Assembly (NCBI GenBank): GCA_032027005.1
Contig: JAVSMW010000002.1
Location: 215,396-279,395, forward strand
DNA length: 64,000 nucleotides
From: JAVSMW01 sp032027005
GTDB lineage: Bacteria > Bacillota > Thermincolia > Thermincolales > UBA2595
Direction: 5' to 3'
Shown here: positions 42,058-50,513 of the stretch, one piece after another
How positions within the stretch are numbered: position 1 is the first letter of the stretch
Layout of the letters: each line of letters starts with the position of its first letter
Notes under the pieces: model-generated
Told to the model about the DNA's origin: nothing
What the model saw: only the letters and a program-made list of their open reading frames with translations
Databases searched by the model: none
Program-made: the position numbers and the translations under genes

Positions 42058-42681
42058 ATGGGCCGTGAAGAAGTATCCAGTGGCAGCCGGGTTGAACGAA
42101 AAAAGGAAGAAACTAAAAAGAAAATAATAAATGTAGCGATAGATTTGTTTAAGCAGTTGGGAGTTAATGCAACTACAATGGAGCAGATAGCCCGTGAGGC
42201 AGATATTGCCAAAGGCACTCTATATAACTATTTTCCCGTTAAGGAAGCAATAATCGATGAATACATAAAGAGGCTCTCAATGGAAAAGAATTCCGACAGA
42301 ATTTCCCGGTTGGCCAAATTACCTGACACCCGCTCCAGGTTGACTGCCAGCTTTGGTGAGTTAATTCGGGGAGTGCAGGCGCAAAAAGAAATCTTTGAAA
42401 ATTACCTGGTATACCAGATGAAAAATACAATTTCCTTCAATAAAGACGCAGGTGAGAAAAGCGGGATTGAACTGTTGGCGGCGGAAATAATCAAACTCGG
42501 TCAGGAGAGCAGTGAAATCCGGCAGGATCTGCCTCTGGAGATAATGATCGACTTGTTTGTGTTTGCTTTTATTGAAGTGGCAAAGCAGTTCTATATTGAC
42601 CCGGACCGATTCAATGCCAGCGAAGTTATTGAACAGTGTATAGACCTGTTTATGGATGGAGCCAAAGTAAGGGGGAATTAA
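42058..42681 (+). CDS. TetR/AcrR-family transcriptional regulator
   Basis: A repressor of 207 residues with the TetR N-terminal helix-turn-helix (KKKIINVAIDLFKQLGVNATTMEQIAREADIAKGTLYNYFPVKEAI) and a helical ligand-binding domain. ATG 42058 follows AAGGGAG; the codon before it is TTG and is not needed. The esterase gene begins one base after its stop and the ABC-F gene 12 bases after that, so the three probably form one autoregulated operon. The ligand is unknown. Confidence 0.93.
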   Translation: MGREEVSSGSRVERKKEETKKKIINVAIDLFKQLGVNATTMEQIAREADIAKGTLYNYFPVKEAIIDEYIKRLSMEKNSDRISRLAKLPDTRSRLTASFGELIRGVQAQKEIFENYLVYQMKNTISFNKDAGEKSGIELLAAEIIKLGQESSEIRQDLPLEIMIDLFVFAFIEVAKQFYIDPDRFNASEVIEQCIDLFMDGAKVRGN

Positions 42682-42682
42682 A

Positions 42683-43609
42683 ATGCCAAGTTTGCAAGCT
42701 AATATCTTCCGTTTTGTGATGAAACACCGTCATTTATTGCGTTTTCAACTGAAAAGACGTGATGTGATAGACTTTAATACATCTATACACAGTTTTCGCG
42801 AAGAATGTGAAAAAGGAGCAAGAATGTTAGGCAAGCTGCCGACTGGGATCGAAGTATCGCCTCTCACCATAGGGGGCATCCCTGCGGAGTGGATTTTACC
42901 TTCCGGAGTAAGCAAAGAAAAAGTGATTCTTTATACACACGGTGGCGGGTATGTTTCCGGATCATGCTCAGACCACCGGGCAATTGTCGCCAACAGCATA
43001 GTCAGGGGCACAGGAATTGCTACCCTTCTGTTTGAGTATCGCTTAGCTCCTGAGCACCCTTATCCTGCAGCCATTGAGGACTCAGTGGCGGTTTATCGAT
43101 GGTTGTTAGCCCAAGGCACTTTACCTGCAAATATTATGATTGTTGGGGAATCTGCAGGTGGAGGCTTATGTCTGGCCATGTTATTAGCCCTCCGGGACCA
43201 GGGAATGCCCCTGCCGGCAGCAGCTGTGGCAATTTCACCATGGACCGATCTGAAGTGTACCGGGGAATCTTACCGGACCAGAAATAAGGTTTCTTTGGCC
43301 CCTTTGAACTCCTGGACAGTTTTCAGCAAGTATTATGCAGGAGACAACGACCCATGTCTGCCCTGGATATCTCCTCTGTACGGTGAGCTGCACGGACTGC
43401 CCCCCATTTTTATCTGTGCCGGTGATGATGATGAACTTGTGGACGACTCCGTGCGATTTGCCGAAAAGGCCAAAACTACAGGGGCGGATGTTAGATTAAA
43501 GGTGGGGCAAAGTATGGTTCACTGCTATCCTCTGCTACCCCCTTTTATTCCTGAGGCCAGGCAAGCTATGGACGAAATCTGTGCATTTATAAAAACCCAC
43601 ATTGGCTAG
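42683..43609 (+). CDS. Alpha/beta hydrolase, hormone-sensitive-lipase (HSL) family esterase
   Basis: A carboxylesterase of 308 residues. The HSL oxyanion motif HGGGYVSGS (about residue 91), the nucleophile elbow GESAGGG (about residue 155), a catalytic Asp in GDDDELVDD and His in MVHCYP are all present, so it should be active on short acyl esters. There is no signal peptide, and it is probably cytoplasmic. It follows TetR directly and precedes an ABC-F ATPase; the operon could respond to a small ester-containing compound such as an antibiotic, but that is only inference. Confidence 0.93.
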   Translation: MPSLQANIFRFVMKHRHLLRFQLKRRDVIDFNTSIHSFREECEKGARMLGKLPTGIEVSPLTIGGIPAEWILPSGVSKEKVILYTHGGGYVSGSCSDHRAIVANSIVRGTGIATLLFEYRLAPEHPYPAAIEDSVAVYRWLLAQGTLPANIMIVGESAGGGLCLAMLLALRDQGMPLPAAAVAISPWTDLKCTGESYRTRNKVSLAPLNSWTVFSKYYAGDNDPCLPWISPLYGELHGLPPIFICAGDDDELVDDSVRFAEKAKTTGADVRLKVGQSMVHCYPLLPPFIPEARQAMDEICAFIKTHIG

Positions 43610-43621
43610 AGAGGAATAAAA

Positions 43622-45529
43622 ATGAGTTTAGTAACACTTGAAAATATAGTTAAAGAATATAGGAATCAAGTTGTTTTAAATGGCGTAAGTCTACGCGTCG
43701 AGAGGGGGGAGCGGGTAGCCCTGGCCGGCCCAAACGGCGCTGGAAAAAGTACGCTTCTTAAAATTGCCCTGGGACTGGAAAACAGTGATTTAGGAAGTGT
43801 AACCTTAGCCAGGAATATAAAGGTGGGCTACTTAAGTCAGGATTTAAAAGATGTGGAGTCTGTTGAAACAAAGTCGGAAACAGCACTCCATTATGAAAAG
43901 GTCTCCAGGCTTGAATTGAAAATAAGGGAAATTGAAAGGCAAATGACTGAACAGAGACATGAGCCGGAGTCGGTTTTATATAAGAGGTTAATGGATGAAT
44001 ATTCGAGACTCCTTACTCAATATGAAGGTATGGATGGATACACTGTTGAAACCAAGATCAAGAAAATATTGATTGGCCTTGGTTTGCGGCAGGAAACCCT
44101 GAGGACACCGCTCGATAAACTGAGCGGCGGAGAAAAGATGCGGGTTTTCGTAGCCAGGATGCTTTTGGAAGAGCCGGACCTGCTGATTCTGGACGAACCT
44201 ACTAACCATCTTGATATCCAGGCAACTGAATGGTTCGAAGGATTCCTCAGAAAATTTAAAGGCGGCATCCTTTTTGTGTCTCATGACAGATATTTTCTGG
44301 ACAGACTTGCAACAAGAGTTGCCGAGCTTGAAAAGGGGAGTCTTTGTATCAGAAGCGGCAATTATTCAAATTATCTGGAACAGAAAAATCAGCTTAGACA
44401 ATTTGTGTCCAGTGAGCGGAAGCGATTAAAGTGGAGTATCAGAAACATAAATAAAACGGTCCAGGGGCTAAAAGCCAAAGGTCGGTCAAATGCCTCCAAA
44501 AGCAGGGAAAAGGAGGCCAAAAGGCTCGGCAATAAACTGCAAGGTGGCCTTGAAGCAGCTAAACAACAGGAGTATCTTTACGGTACCGGCGGCCCGAAGA
44601 TAAGGTTTAAAAAAATCAGGCATGTCAGCAAAGACATAGCCTGGGCAGAAAATCTATGCAAGAGCTTTGGGGGCGTAACCCTGTTCTCAGGTGCAGGTTT
44701 TCATATTATGGGGGGAGAGAGAATTGGCATCATCGGACCCAACGGATGCGGCAAATCGACACTCATCAATATGCTGCTGGGTAATGACCGTGACTATGAA
44801 GGCTTTCTGAGGCTTGGTGAATGGGTGAAATACTCTTACATGGGGCAAGAAGTGCTTTTCGAGAATGAGGCTGTGACAATAGTTCAGCTTGTCATGTCAA
44901 AAGGTGGAATGCAGGACAGAGAAGCCCGGGAATATCTGGCCAGATTTCAGTTTTATGGTGATGAGGCAGATAAGTTAATCCGGGTTTTGAGTGGTGGTGA
45001 ACGTGTAAGAGTCTATCTCGCCTGTGTGATGCTGGAAGATGCCGACTGCCTGATTCTTGATGAGCCCACCAACCACCTGGATGTGCCGGCCAGGGACGCA
45101 GTTGAGGCGGCCCTGAAAGAATTCAGGGGGACGATTATTGCCGTCACTCACGACAGGTATTTCTTAACTCATTGCGTGGGCAAAATTTTGGAAATCGAAA
45201 ATGGGAAGATAAATACCTATGAAGGAAATTATGATTTTTACAAAAAGGTAAAATACGGTGTTGATGATGATGGGCTTGATGAAAAGAAACCCCAGCCGGA
45301 AGCAAGCCCAAAGAAAACTAACAAGGAGAAAAAACCTGACAGCTCCAAAAAACAAAATCCGGACAAAGAACGGCAGGAAATTGAGGCCCAAATATTCAGC
45401 CTTGAGGATAGACTTAAAGAAATTGAAGGCTCCTTTGATGCGGCGACTCCAAGGGAAAAATACAGTGAATATGGTGAGCTACAGAAAGAAATTGTAGAGT
45501 TATATAATAAGTGGGATAAACTGATTTGA
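43622..45529 (+). CDS. ABC-F family ATPase (ribosome-associated, YdiF/Uup-like)
   Basis: A soluble tandem ATPase without membrane domains that acts at the ribosomal E site or in antibiotic protection. The 635 residues hold two ABC domains: Walker A GPNGAGKST (about 38) and GPNGCGKST (about 375), signatures LSGGEKMR and LSGGERVR, and Walker B LLILDEPTNHLD and CLILDEPTNHLD. A P-site-tRNA-interaction-like linker (about 235-310, Arg/Lys-rich) lies between them, and the C-terminal ~90 residues form a charged coiled coil (KKPQPEASPKKTNKEKK...). A good ribosome site (GAGAGG) precedes ATG. The TetR operon context fits an inducible resistance factor; a housekeeping role is also possible. Confidence 0.93.
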   Translation: MSLVTLENIVKEYRNQVVLNGVSLRVERGERVALAGPNGAGKSTLLKIALGLENSDLGSVTLARNIKVGYLSQDLKDVESVETKSETALHYEKVSRLELKIREIERQMTEQRHEPESVLYKRLMDEYSRLLTQYEGMDGYTVETKIKKILIGLGLRQETLRTPLDKLSGGEKMRVFVARMLLEEPDLLILDEPTNHLDIQATEWFEGFLRKFKGGILFVSHDRYFLDRLATRVAELEKGSLCIRSGNYSNYLEQKNQLRQFVSSERKRLKWSIRNINKTVQGLKAKGRSNASKSREKEAKRLGNKLQGGLEAAKQQEYLYGTGGPKIRFKKIRHVSKDIAWAENLCKSFGGVTLFSGAGFHIMGGERIGIIGPNGCGKSTLINMLLGNDRDYEGFLRLGEWVKYSYMGQEVLFENEAVTIVQLVMSKGGMQDREAREYLARFQFYGDEADKLIRVLSGGERVRVYLACVMLEDADCLILDEPTNHLDVPARDAVEAALKEFRGTIIAVTHDRYFLTHCVGKILEIENGKINTYEGNYDFYKKVKYGVDDDGLDEKKPQPEASPKKTNKEKKPDSSKKQNPDKERQEIEAQIFSLEDRLKEIEGSFDAATPREKYSEYGELQKEIVELYNKWDKLI

Positions 45530-45576
45530 TCACAAGCCCATATTAATAAAGCCCTGTGTCTACCCCGAAAGTAAAA

Positions 45577-45722
45577 AATTGCCGCCGATAAACGCGGATT
45601 AACGCAGATAGAAGCGGGGAGCGGAGAAGATTAGATTTTCACCAGCGATTACTCACCGCTTCTCACTCATCACAATCCTCTGTTATCAGTGTTCATCCGT
45701 GTTCATCCGCGGCTAATAAATT
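45577..45722. repeat. Intergenic element with inverted ends
   Basis: GCCGCCGATAAACGCGGATT near 45581 and the reverse complement of GTTCATCCGTGTTCATCCGC near 45710 are diverged inverted copies, enclosing about 100 bases. Similar ATCCGCGG text occurs at 33707. No coding capacity was recognised. Confidence 0.45.
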
Positions 45723-45735
45723 TACTTTGCCGTTT

Positions 45736-47502
45736 TCACGGATTTAGATTAACTGCAGGGTTGAGTATGGTGTGGGTTTGCACATCATACACCCCGCGGG
45801 GAGTCAAGCGTAAACCGGGCAGAAAATCACTTGTGATAAAAAGCAGAGAATATAAAATATCATGGAAGGGGTAGCCCCTGTCGACCATGGCCGGTAAGAA
45901 TAGGTTCTGATATTCGACGGCCTCCTCAAAAGAATGAGACAGTATCATCATTCCGGTCAAGGGCAGAGGAATTTCCAAAACAATTTTATCCCCGTCAACA
46001 AGCACAATTCCTCCGTTCAGTTCGTGAGCCCGGGCAGCAGCCCGAGCCATTGAGCGGGGGTTCCTCCCCAGCACAAGGAGTTCTGTAGTTGTATTAAAGG
46101 TCGTGGCAAGTCCATCCACCCGGGAGGCGAAATTGCTTAGAATGCCTCTGCTGACCCACTTTCCTTCCCTGTTAATCAAGGCCCCAAATATTAAATCCTC
46201 GTGCCCGGTTAGATCAGCGAATCCGTCGACAGAGGGCAGGGCTATGTCCTGGCGTTTACTGATCACCGTACTACGGGAATAAATCACCGGCACACTCTCA
46301 GCTTCGGAGGAGTGCGGGTAGTGATAAAAATTCGGATTTTCCAACAGCGATTTGGCAATTGCGAAAGGTTTTCTGTTAGGGTATCTATCCCAATTTATTT
46401 CGGGCAGTTTGGCAGTTAACTCACCTTTGACCGCGGCAACCTTGCCTTTGGCAATAACCGTTTCGGGGCGGAAGCTGACAAGATCAGGCAGCAGCAGAAT
46501 ATCTGCCTGCCGGCCAGGTGCAATTCCTCCGATATAATCATCCAGGCGTAAAAATGTGGCCGGATTGATAGTTACCATCTGAACAGCCTGCATAACAGGG
46601 ACACCCAAGGAGACAGCTTTTCTGACAAGCCCGTCGATGAAACCTTCTTCCTCAATAAAAGACGGGTGGGGGCCGTCGGTAGTTATGAGCACACGATTGG
46701 GAGAGACTTTACCCTCGGTAATAAGTTTAATAATCTCCGGGAGGTCGGGACGCAGGGAACTGTTCCTTAATAATGTCCAAAGGCCTAATCTTAAGCGGTC
46801 AAAGGCTTCTTTGGAGGTAATGGCCTCATGACAGGAATTAAGGCCGGCGGCTGCGAGGGAGTTAAGCTTATCAAAAGAACAGCCGGCAGCGTGCCCATCT
46901 ATAATTTTTTTCAATTGTTTCACATAGTCCAGTGTCTCCAGGAGAAAGGGGTCGGTGTTGTAAAGAAGGGGCCACCGGGTCAGTTCAGCTGTACCCACCA
47001 CTTCATCAAGATCAAGTAGGGACCAGATATCAGGATGGTTAAAATCCTCCTTTTCTCCCGGATAATCGGCCTGGGACATAAGCCTGACCAGCCACAGGAA
47101 GGTATTGGGGAGTTCTTTTAGATCTTGAATCATCTCTTTTACTCCCTGTGCCCCCATATGGAGAAAGAAAAATAAATTATCATTGACGGCAGTTGTGGTG
47201 CCGAGTGTAAGTATTTTACCGGCAAAACTTAACGGGTTATAGATAACCCAGGGATGAGCATGAGATTCAATAAAGCCAGGTGAAACATACATTCCTTTGG
47301 CATCAATGACCTCAGTATCTTTGCCGATAGATATTTCACTTTCGCCCACATAGGCGATGCTGTCTTTATAGACGGCAACATTTTGTTTTAGGAATTCCCC
47401 GGAGTAAACATTGATAAGGGTTCCGCCTTTTATGTAGAGGTCGGCGGGACGCATGCCTTTGGCAACTTCTATTAGTTCATTCCTTGCGGCAAGCAGTTTC
47501 AT
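45736..47502 (-). CDS. ade: Adenine deaminase
   Basis: An amidohydrolase of 588 residues hydrolysing adenine to hypoxanthine and ammonia in purine salvage. The metal-binding motif is GFIESHAHP, with further ligands in IDGHAAGCS and CHEAITSKEAF; ITTDGPHP supplies the catalytic Asp. The C-terminal segment (GGIVLVDGDKIVLEIPLPLTG) is also typical of Ade. The length matches bacterial Ade. ATG 47502 is preceded by GGAGGATAAAA. The FMN oxidoreductase ends 17 bases upstream on the same strand, so they may be cotranscribed. Confidence 0.9.
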   Translation of the reverse strand: MKLLAARNELIEVAKGMRPADLYIKGGTLINVYSGEFLKQNVAVYKDSIAYVGESEISIGKDTEVIDAKGMYVSPGFIESHAHPWVIYNPLSFAGKILTLGTTTAVNDNLFFFLHMGAQGVKEMIQDLKELPNTFLWLVRLMSQADYPGEKEDFNHPDIWSLLDLDEVVGTAELTRWPLLYNTDPFLLETLDYVKQLKKIIDGHAAGCSFDKLNSLAAAGLNSCHEAITSKEAFDRLRLGLWTLLRNSSLRPDLPEIIKLITEGKVSPNRVLITTDGPHPSFIEEEGFIDGLVRKAVSLGVPVMQAVQMVTINPATFLRLDDYIGGIAPGRQADILLLPDLVSFRPETVIAKGKVAAVKGELTAKLPEINWDRYPNRKPFAIAKSLLENPNFYHYPHSSEAESVPVIYSRSTVISKRQDIALPSVDGFADLTGHEDLIFGALINREGKWVSRGILSNFASRVDGLATTFNTTTELLVLGRNPRSMARAAARAHELNGGIVLVDGDKIVLEIPLPLTGMMILSHSFEEAVEYQNLFLPAMVDRGYPFHDILYSLLFITSDFLPGLRLTPRGVYDVQTHTILNPAVNLNP

Positions 47503-47519
47503 TTTTATCCTCCAATCAG

Positions 47520-48371
47520 TTAACTTTGCCGGTTTTGTTCCGGCTTAAGCCAGACTCCGTGCTCTTTATAGCGGCCGCGGATTTCCGCTAATTCCTTCTG
47601 GCGGGCGATGAACTCCTGCACCTTGCCGGGCATCCAGTGCTGAAAATGGTGTTCCAGGGTGGCCAGGCGAAAGTTTTCGCCGGATTCCCTGTACACCCGC
47701 TGAATACCGGCGGATGTCACAACTAAGCCGGCTTTTTGACCGCAGACGGAGCAAATAATGGTTTGGGAGTCAGCAAACTTCCAGGCTTCCGACAAACAGG
47801 CTGGGCACTCACCCTCTCTGGCCAGGCGGGCTTGGCCGAAGAGGGCCCGGCCCATTTCATGGACTCTTTGAAGGGCGCCATTACCCTGAATCCCTTCACC
47901 GGGCAAAGCCCCTGTGAAGATATGGATGTCTTTAAGGTTGAAGCCTATTATTCTAACGGTAGTGTTAAGGGCTGAAAGGGTATAGCCCTCCCAGCCGGCA
48001 ATTCCAGCGGTGGCGATAACTATACAGGGTTTACCCCAAAACTCTTGATGAAACCTGGCCAGGGCGATAATCCGGTCACTCAGCAGTTTGGTCACTGCCG
48101 CCGGCCCCAGGGCATAACAGGGGGCGGTCAGGATAATCCCGTCTGCAGCTATTAGCTTATCCACCAGGAAATAAAGCCTATCATCAATGGGGCATTGTTT
48201 ACCGGGGATGAGGCAGGTATAACACCCACGGCATTGACCCAGATTTAAATCAGCCATCCTTAATAATTCCAGCTGGCAGTCCTCACCTGCCGCGGACACC
48301 GCCTCTTTGGCCAATATCTCTCCATTGCCCAGTTTGCGCTGGGAGGCTATTAAACACAAAACCTTTTTTAT
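47520..48371 (-). CDS. NAD(P)H-dependent FMN oxidoreductase with cysteine-rich tail, possible AUA start
   Basis: An iron-sulfur-flavoprotein-like/NADPH-dependent FMN reductase family protein of about 283 residues. The flavodoxin-like core has QCRGCYTCLIPGKQCPIDD, as in iron-sulfur flavoproteins, and ILTAPCYALGPAAVTKLLSDR for FMN binding. A C-terminal CxxC pair (CPACLSEAW ... CSVCG) suggests a zinc ribbon. The start is problematic: the best ribosome site (GGAGGGG) lies six bases before an ATA codon at 48371-48369 that would give I/M-KKVLCLIAS, a normal family N-terminus, while the only conventional start, TTG at 48359, is 18 bases from the site. Confidence 0.82.
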   Translation of the reverse strand: MKKVLCLIASQRKLGNGEILAKEAVSAAGEDCQLELLRMADLNLGQCRGCYTCLIPGKQCPIDDRLYFLVDKLIAADGIILTAPCYALGPAAVTKLLSDRIIALARFHQEFWGKPCIVIATAGIAGWEGYTLSALNTTVRIIGFNLKDIHIFTGALPGEGIQGNGALQRVHEMGRALFGQARLAREGECPACLSEAWKFADSQTIICSVCGQKAGLVVTSAGIQRVYRESGENFRLATLEHHFQHWMPGKVQEFIARQKELAEIRGRYKEHGVWLKPEQNRQS

Positions 48372-48684
48372 TTTCTACCCCTCCTCTGCCTGTTTATGGA
48401 TATTATATCACAAAAGCGGCTCGCAAACCCGATTTCAGGTTCGCAAACTGCTTGTTAGATACTAAAGCCGATATCGAGTTTTCCTTGACTATGTTTTCGC
48501 GTCGACAACCAAAAAGGATTTAACAGTAGAATCACGGCCTTGAGAGATTCTATTGAAGCAATAAAAGGACAGCCCTGCGGTAAAAAATATATACTGCAGG
48601 AGGCCTTTTGAATCCAAAGGCGAATTTGTAAACTGGTAAAGAGAAAAACTAATATTTTGGGATCAGAATTTTGAGGTGAAAGAG
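48372..48684. other. Spacer between divergent genes, with a hairpin
   Basis: About 310 bases without a gene. A terminator-like stem AAAAGG...CCTGC / GCAGG...CCTTTT spans 48563-48609, and an imperfect inverted repeat of GCAAACC lies at 48418-48452. No promoter was confidently placed. Confidence 0.5.
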
Positions 48685-49647
48685 TTGAAAATACTTATTA
48701 TGGGACTTGGCGCTCTGGGGACGGTTTATTCCTGCCTCCTGAAAGAAAATGGGCACAAGGTGCTGGGGCTTGTCCGGGAATCACTGGTCAGTGTCGTTCA
48801 GGAGCAGGGTGTTAAAGTTACGGGAATATGGGGAGACCACCACGCCAAACTGGATAATGTGGTTGCAGGTGCCGGAATTCTCAGAGACACCGATATCGAC
48901 ATGATTATAATAACAGTAAAATCCTTTGATACTGAACAAGTCATCAGACAAATCAAACACTTGGTTTCACCGTCAACATATGTTGTCCTGCTGCAAAATG
49001 GGTATGGCAACTATGAAGCTGCTGTCAAACATGTTCCTCCTGCACAGTTAATATTAGGAAGAGTTATTTTCGGGGCTGAAACGCTGGCGCCGGGGGCGTC
49101 AAAGGTGACGGTGATTGCTGACGATGTGATCATAGGAGCCCCGAATAACCAAATTGATTTCAAGATCCTGGCCCACTTGGCCGGAGTTTTTGCAGAGGCC
49201 GGTATACCCACTAAGGCCTCAGCCGAAATCATGAAAAATTTATGGGGGAAAATAATTTATAACTCCGCTCTCAATCCCCTTGGAGCTATTTTTAAAGTAA
49301 ATTACGGAAAGCTGGCTGAAGTTAAAGAAAGCCGCTTATTGCTCGAGAAGATAATCAGAGAAATATTTGAACTTTTGGCTGTTTCAGAGCAGGAGACCTT
49401 TTGGCCAGATGCCGATGCATATTTAAAGGACTTTTTTGAGAAACTGATTCCGACTACCGCAGCACACCATGCATCAATGCTGCAGGATATCCAGAATGGA
49501 AAAAGAACAGAGATTGATGCTTTAAATGGGGCTATTGTCCGTCTCGGGCGGGAATACGGGGTAAAAGTGCCGGTCAATGAAATGGTTACTTTAATGATTA
49601 AAGCAAAGGAAAAGTTTAATTATACTGACCAAAGCTTAAAAAAATGA
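48685..49647 (+). CDS. panE: Ketopantoate reductase family (PanE/ApbA)
   Basis: An NADPH-dependent 2-dehydropantoate 2-reductase making pantoate for coenzyme A synthesis, by family. The 320 residues open with the dinucleotide motif MGLGALGTVYS. NLWGKIIYNSALNPLGAI contains the conserved catalytic Lys region, and HHASMLQDIQNGKRTEIDALNG is the C-terminal signature. The start TTG 48685 is preferred: the upstream in-frame GTG at 48676 lies within the GAGGTG ribosome site. A VOC protein gene follows 16 bases later. Some members are not true PanE, so the exact substrate is not certain. Confidence 0.9.
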   Translation: MKILIMGLGALGTVYSCLLKENGHKVLGLVRESLVSVVQEQGVKVTGIWGDHHAKLDNVVAGAGILRDTDIDMIIITVKSFDTEQVIRQIKHLVSPSTYVVLLQNGYGNYEAAVKHVPPAQLILGRVIFGAETLAPGASKVTVIADDVIIGAPNNQIDFKILAHLAGVFAEAGIPTKASAEIMKNLWGKIIYNSALNPLGAIFKVNYGKLAEVKESRLLLEKIIREIFELLAVSEQETFWPDADAYLKDFFEKLIPTTAAHHASMLQDIQNGKRTEIDALNGAIVRLGREYGVKVPVNEMVTLMIKAKEKFNYTDQSLKK

Positions 49648-49663
49648 TTGGGGGGTTAAACTG

Positions 49664-50038
49664 GTGTATAAGTTTTCGCATGTGGGAATTGTTGTCCAGG
49701 ACATGGATAAGGCTGTTGATTTTTACACTAATGTTTTAGGATGTGAAGTGCATAGCCGGCATCAGGACGAAACCATTCAGTTTGCTTTACTGAAATCAGG
49801 TCATCAGGAAATTGAGCTTTTAAAATTTCCTCATGATGGTAAGGAGAGAAAAGAAGGAGTTATCAGCCATATTGCATTCAAGGTTACTGATATTGAGAAA
49901 GAAATCAGCCGACTCAAAGAATTGGGGGTAGCTTTAAGCTCAGACCAGCCCAGGGAAGTTATGAAGGGTATGAAGATTTTCTTCTTTACAGGGCCTAGTG
50001 GGGAAAGTATTGAATTTCTGCAGCTGTCCAATAGTTAA
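49664..50038 (+). CDS. VOC superfamily (glyoxalase/dioxygenase-like) protein
   Basis: A small metal-dependent enzyme of 124 residues with two beta-alpha-beta-beta-beta modules. FSHVGIVVQDMDKAVDFYTNVLG opens the first, and SHIAFKVTDIEKEISRLKE opens the second. Ligand candidates are His in SHVGI, Glu in QEIELL, His in ISHIAF and Glu in ESIEFLQ. This resembles methylmalonyl-CoA epimerase and glyoxalase I relatives; the reaction is not determined. GTG start after GGGGGG. It is probably cotranscribed with panE. Confidence 0.87.
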   Translation: MYKFSHVGIVVQDMDKAVDFYTNVLGCEVHSRHQDETIQFALLKSGHQEIELLKFPHDGKERKEGVISHIAFKVTDIEKEISRLKELGVALSSDQPREVMKGMKIFFFTGPSGESIEFLQLSNS

Positions 50039-50133
50039 GCGGATTGCTAATCATTTGTCAGCAGGGCGGATATTTGTCCCAATTGTGGGATTATTTTTGT
50101 GGTTGGAATATAGTTTTAAGTCATTAAAAATAC

Positions 50134-50162
50134 TTGCATCAGATCAAAATAAATTGTATAAT
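50134..50162 (+). promoter_or_regulatory. sigmaA promoter of the tRNA-Ser gene
   Basis: TTGCAT (50134-50139), a 17-base spacer and TATAAT (50157-50162), about 40 bases before the tRNA. Confidence 0.75.
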
Positions 50163-50202
50163 GATTAAGCGAAAATCTTAGAACATTTAGTTGTTTGACC
50201 AT

Positions 50203-50296
50203 GGAGAGTTGTCCGAGCTGGTCGAAGGAGCACGACTGGAAATCGTGTAGACGGGGATAACTTGTCTCGAGGGTTCGAATCCCTCACTCTCCGCCA
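50203..50296 (+). tRNA. tRNA-Ser (anticodon GGA)
   Basis: A 94-base class II tRNA with encoded CCA. The acceptor GGAGAGT pairs with ACTCTCC, followed by discriminator G. The anticodon arm CACGA-CTGGAAA-TCGTG gives anticodon GGA, which reads UCC/UCU. A long variable arm (ACGGGGATAACTTGTC region) and T arm GAGGG-TTCGAAT-CCCTC are present. Confidence 0.97.
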
Positions 50297-50309
50297 TAAT
50301 GAAACTTAG

Positions 50310-50340
50310 AGCACCAAGCGTTGAGCGGGGTGCTTTTTTG
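50310..50340 (+). terminator. Terminator of the tRNA-Ser transcript
   Basis: AGCACC (50310-50315) and GGTGCT (50329-50334) pair, and T6 follows. Confidence 0.75.
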
Positions 50341-50396
50341 TATGTAGCAGGCAGTGGCAGCTGTCATTTTACTCCGCGAATATATTTCTCTTGTGG

Positions 50397-50426
50397 TTGA
50401 ATTTTGATTGGCACTCAGGCTATAAT
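50397..50426 (+). promoter_or_regulatory. Putative sigmaA promoter for kdpDE
   Basis: TTGAAT (50397-50402), an 18-base spacer and TATAAT (50421-50426), 88 bases before the kdpD ATG. Confidence 0.6.
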
Positions 50427-50513
50427 AAAGCTGCATCTAGGAAAAATCTAGTAATAGTCTCAAATGGCTCAATTGGATAACATCAATTGAAGTATGACTC
50501 ACAGGTGGTTATT

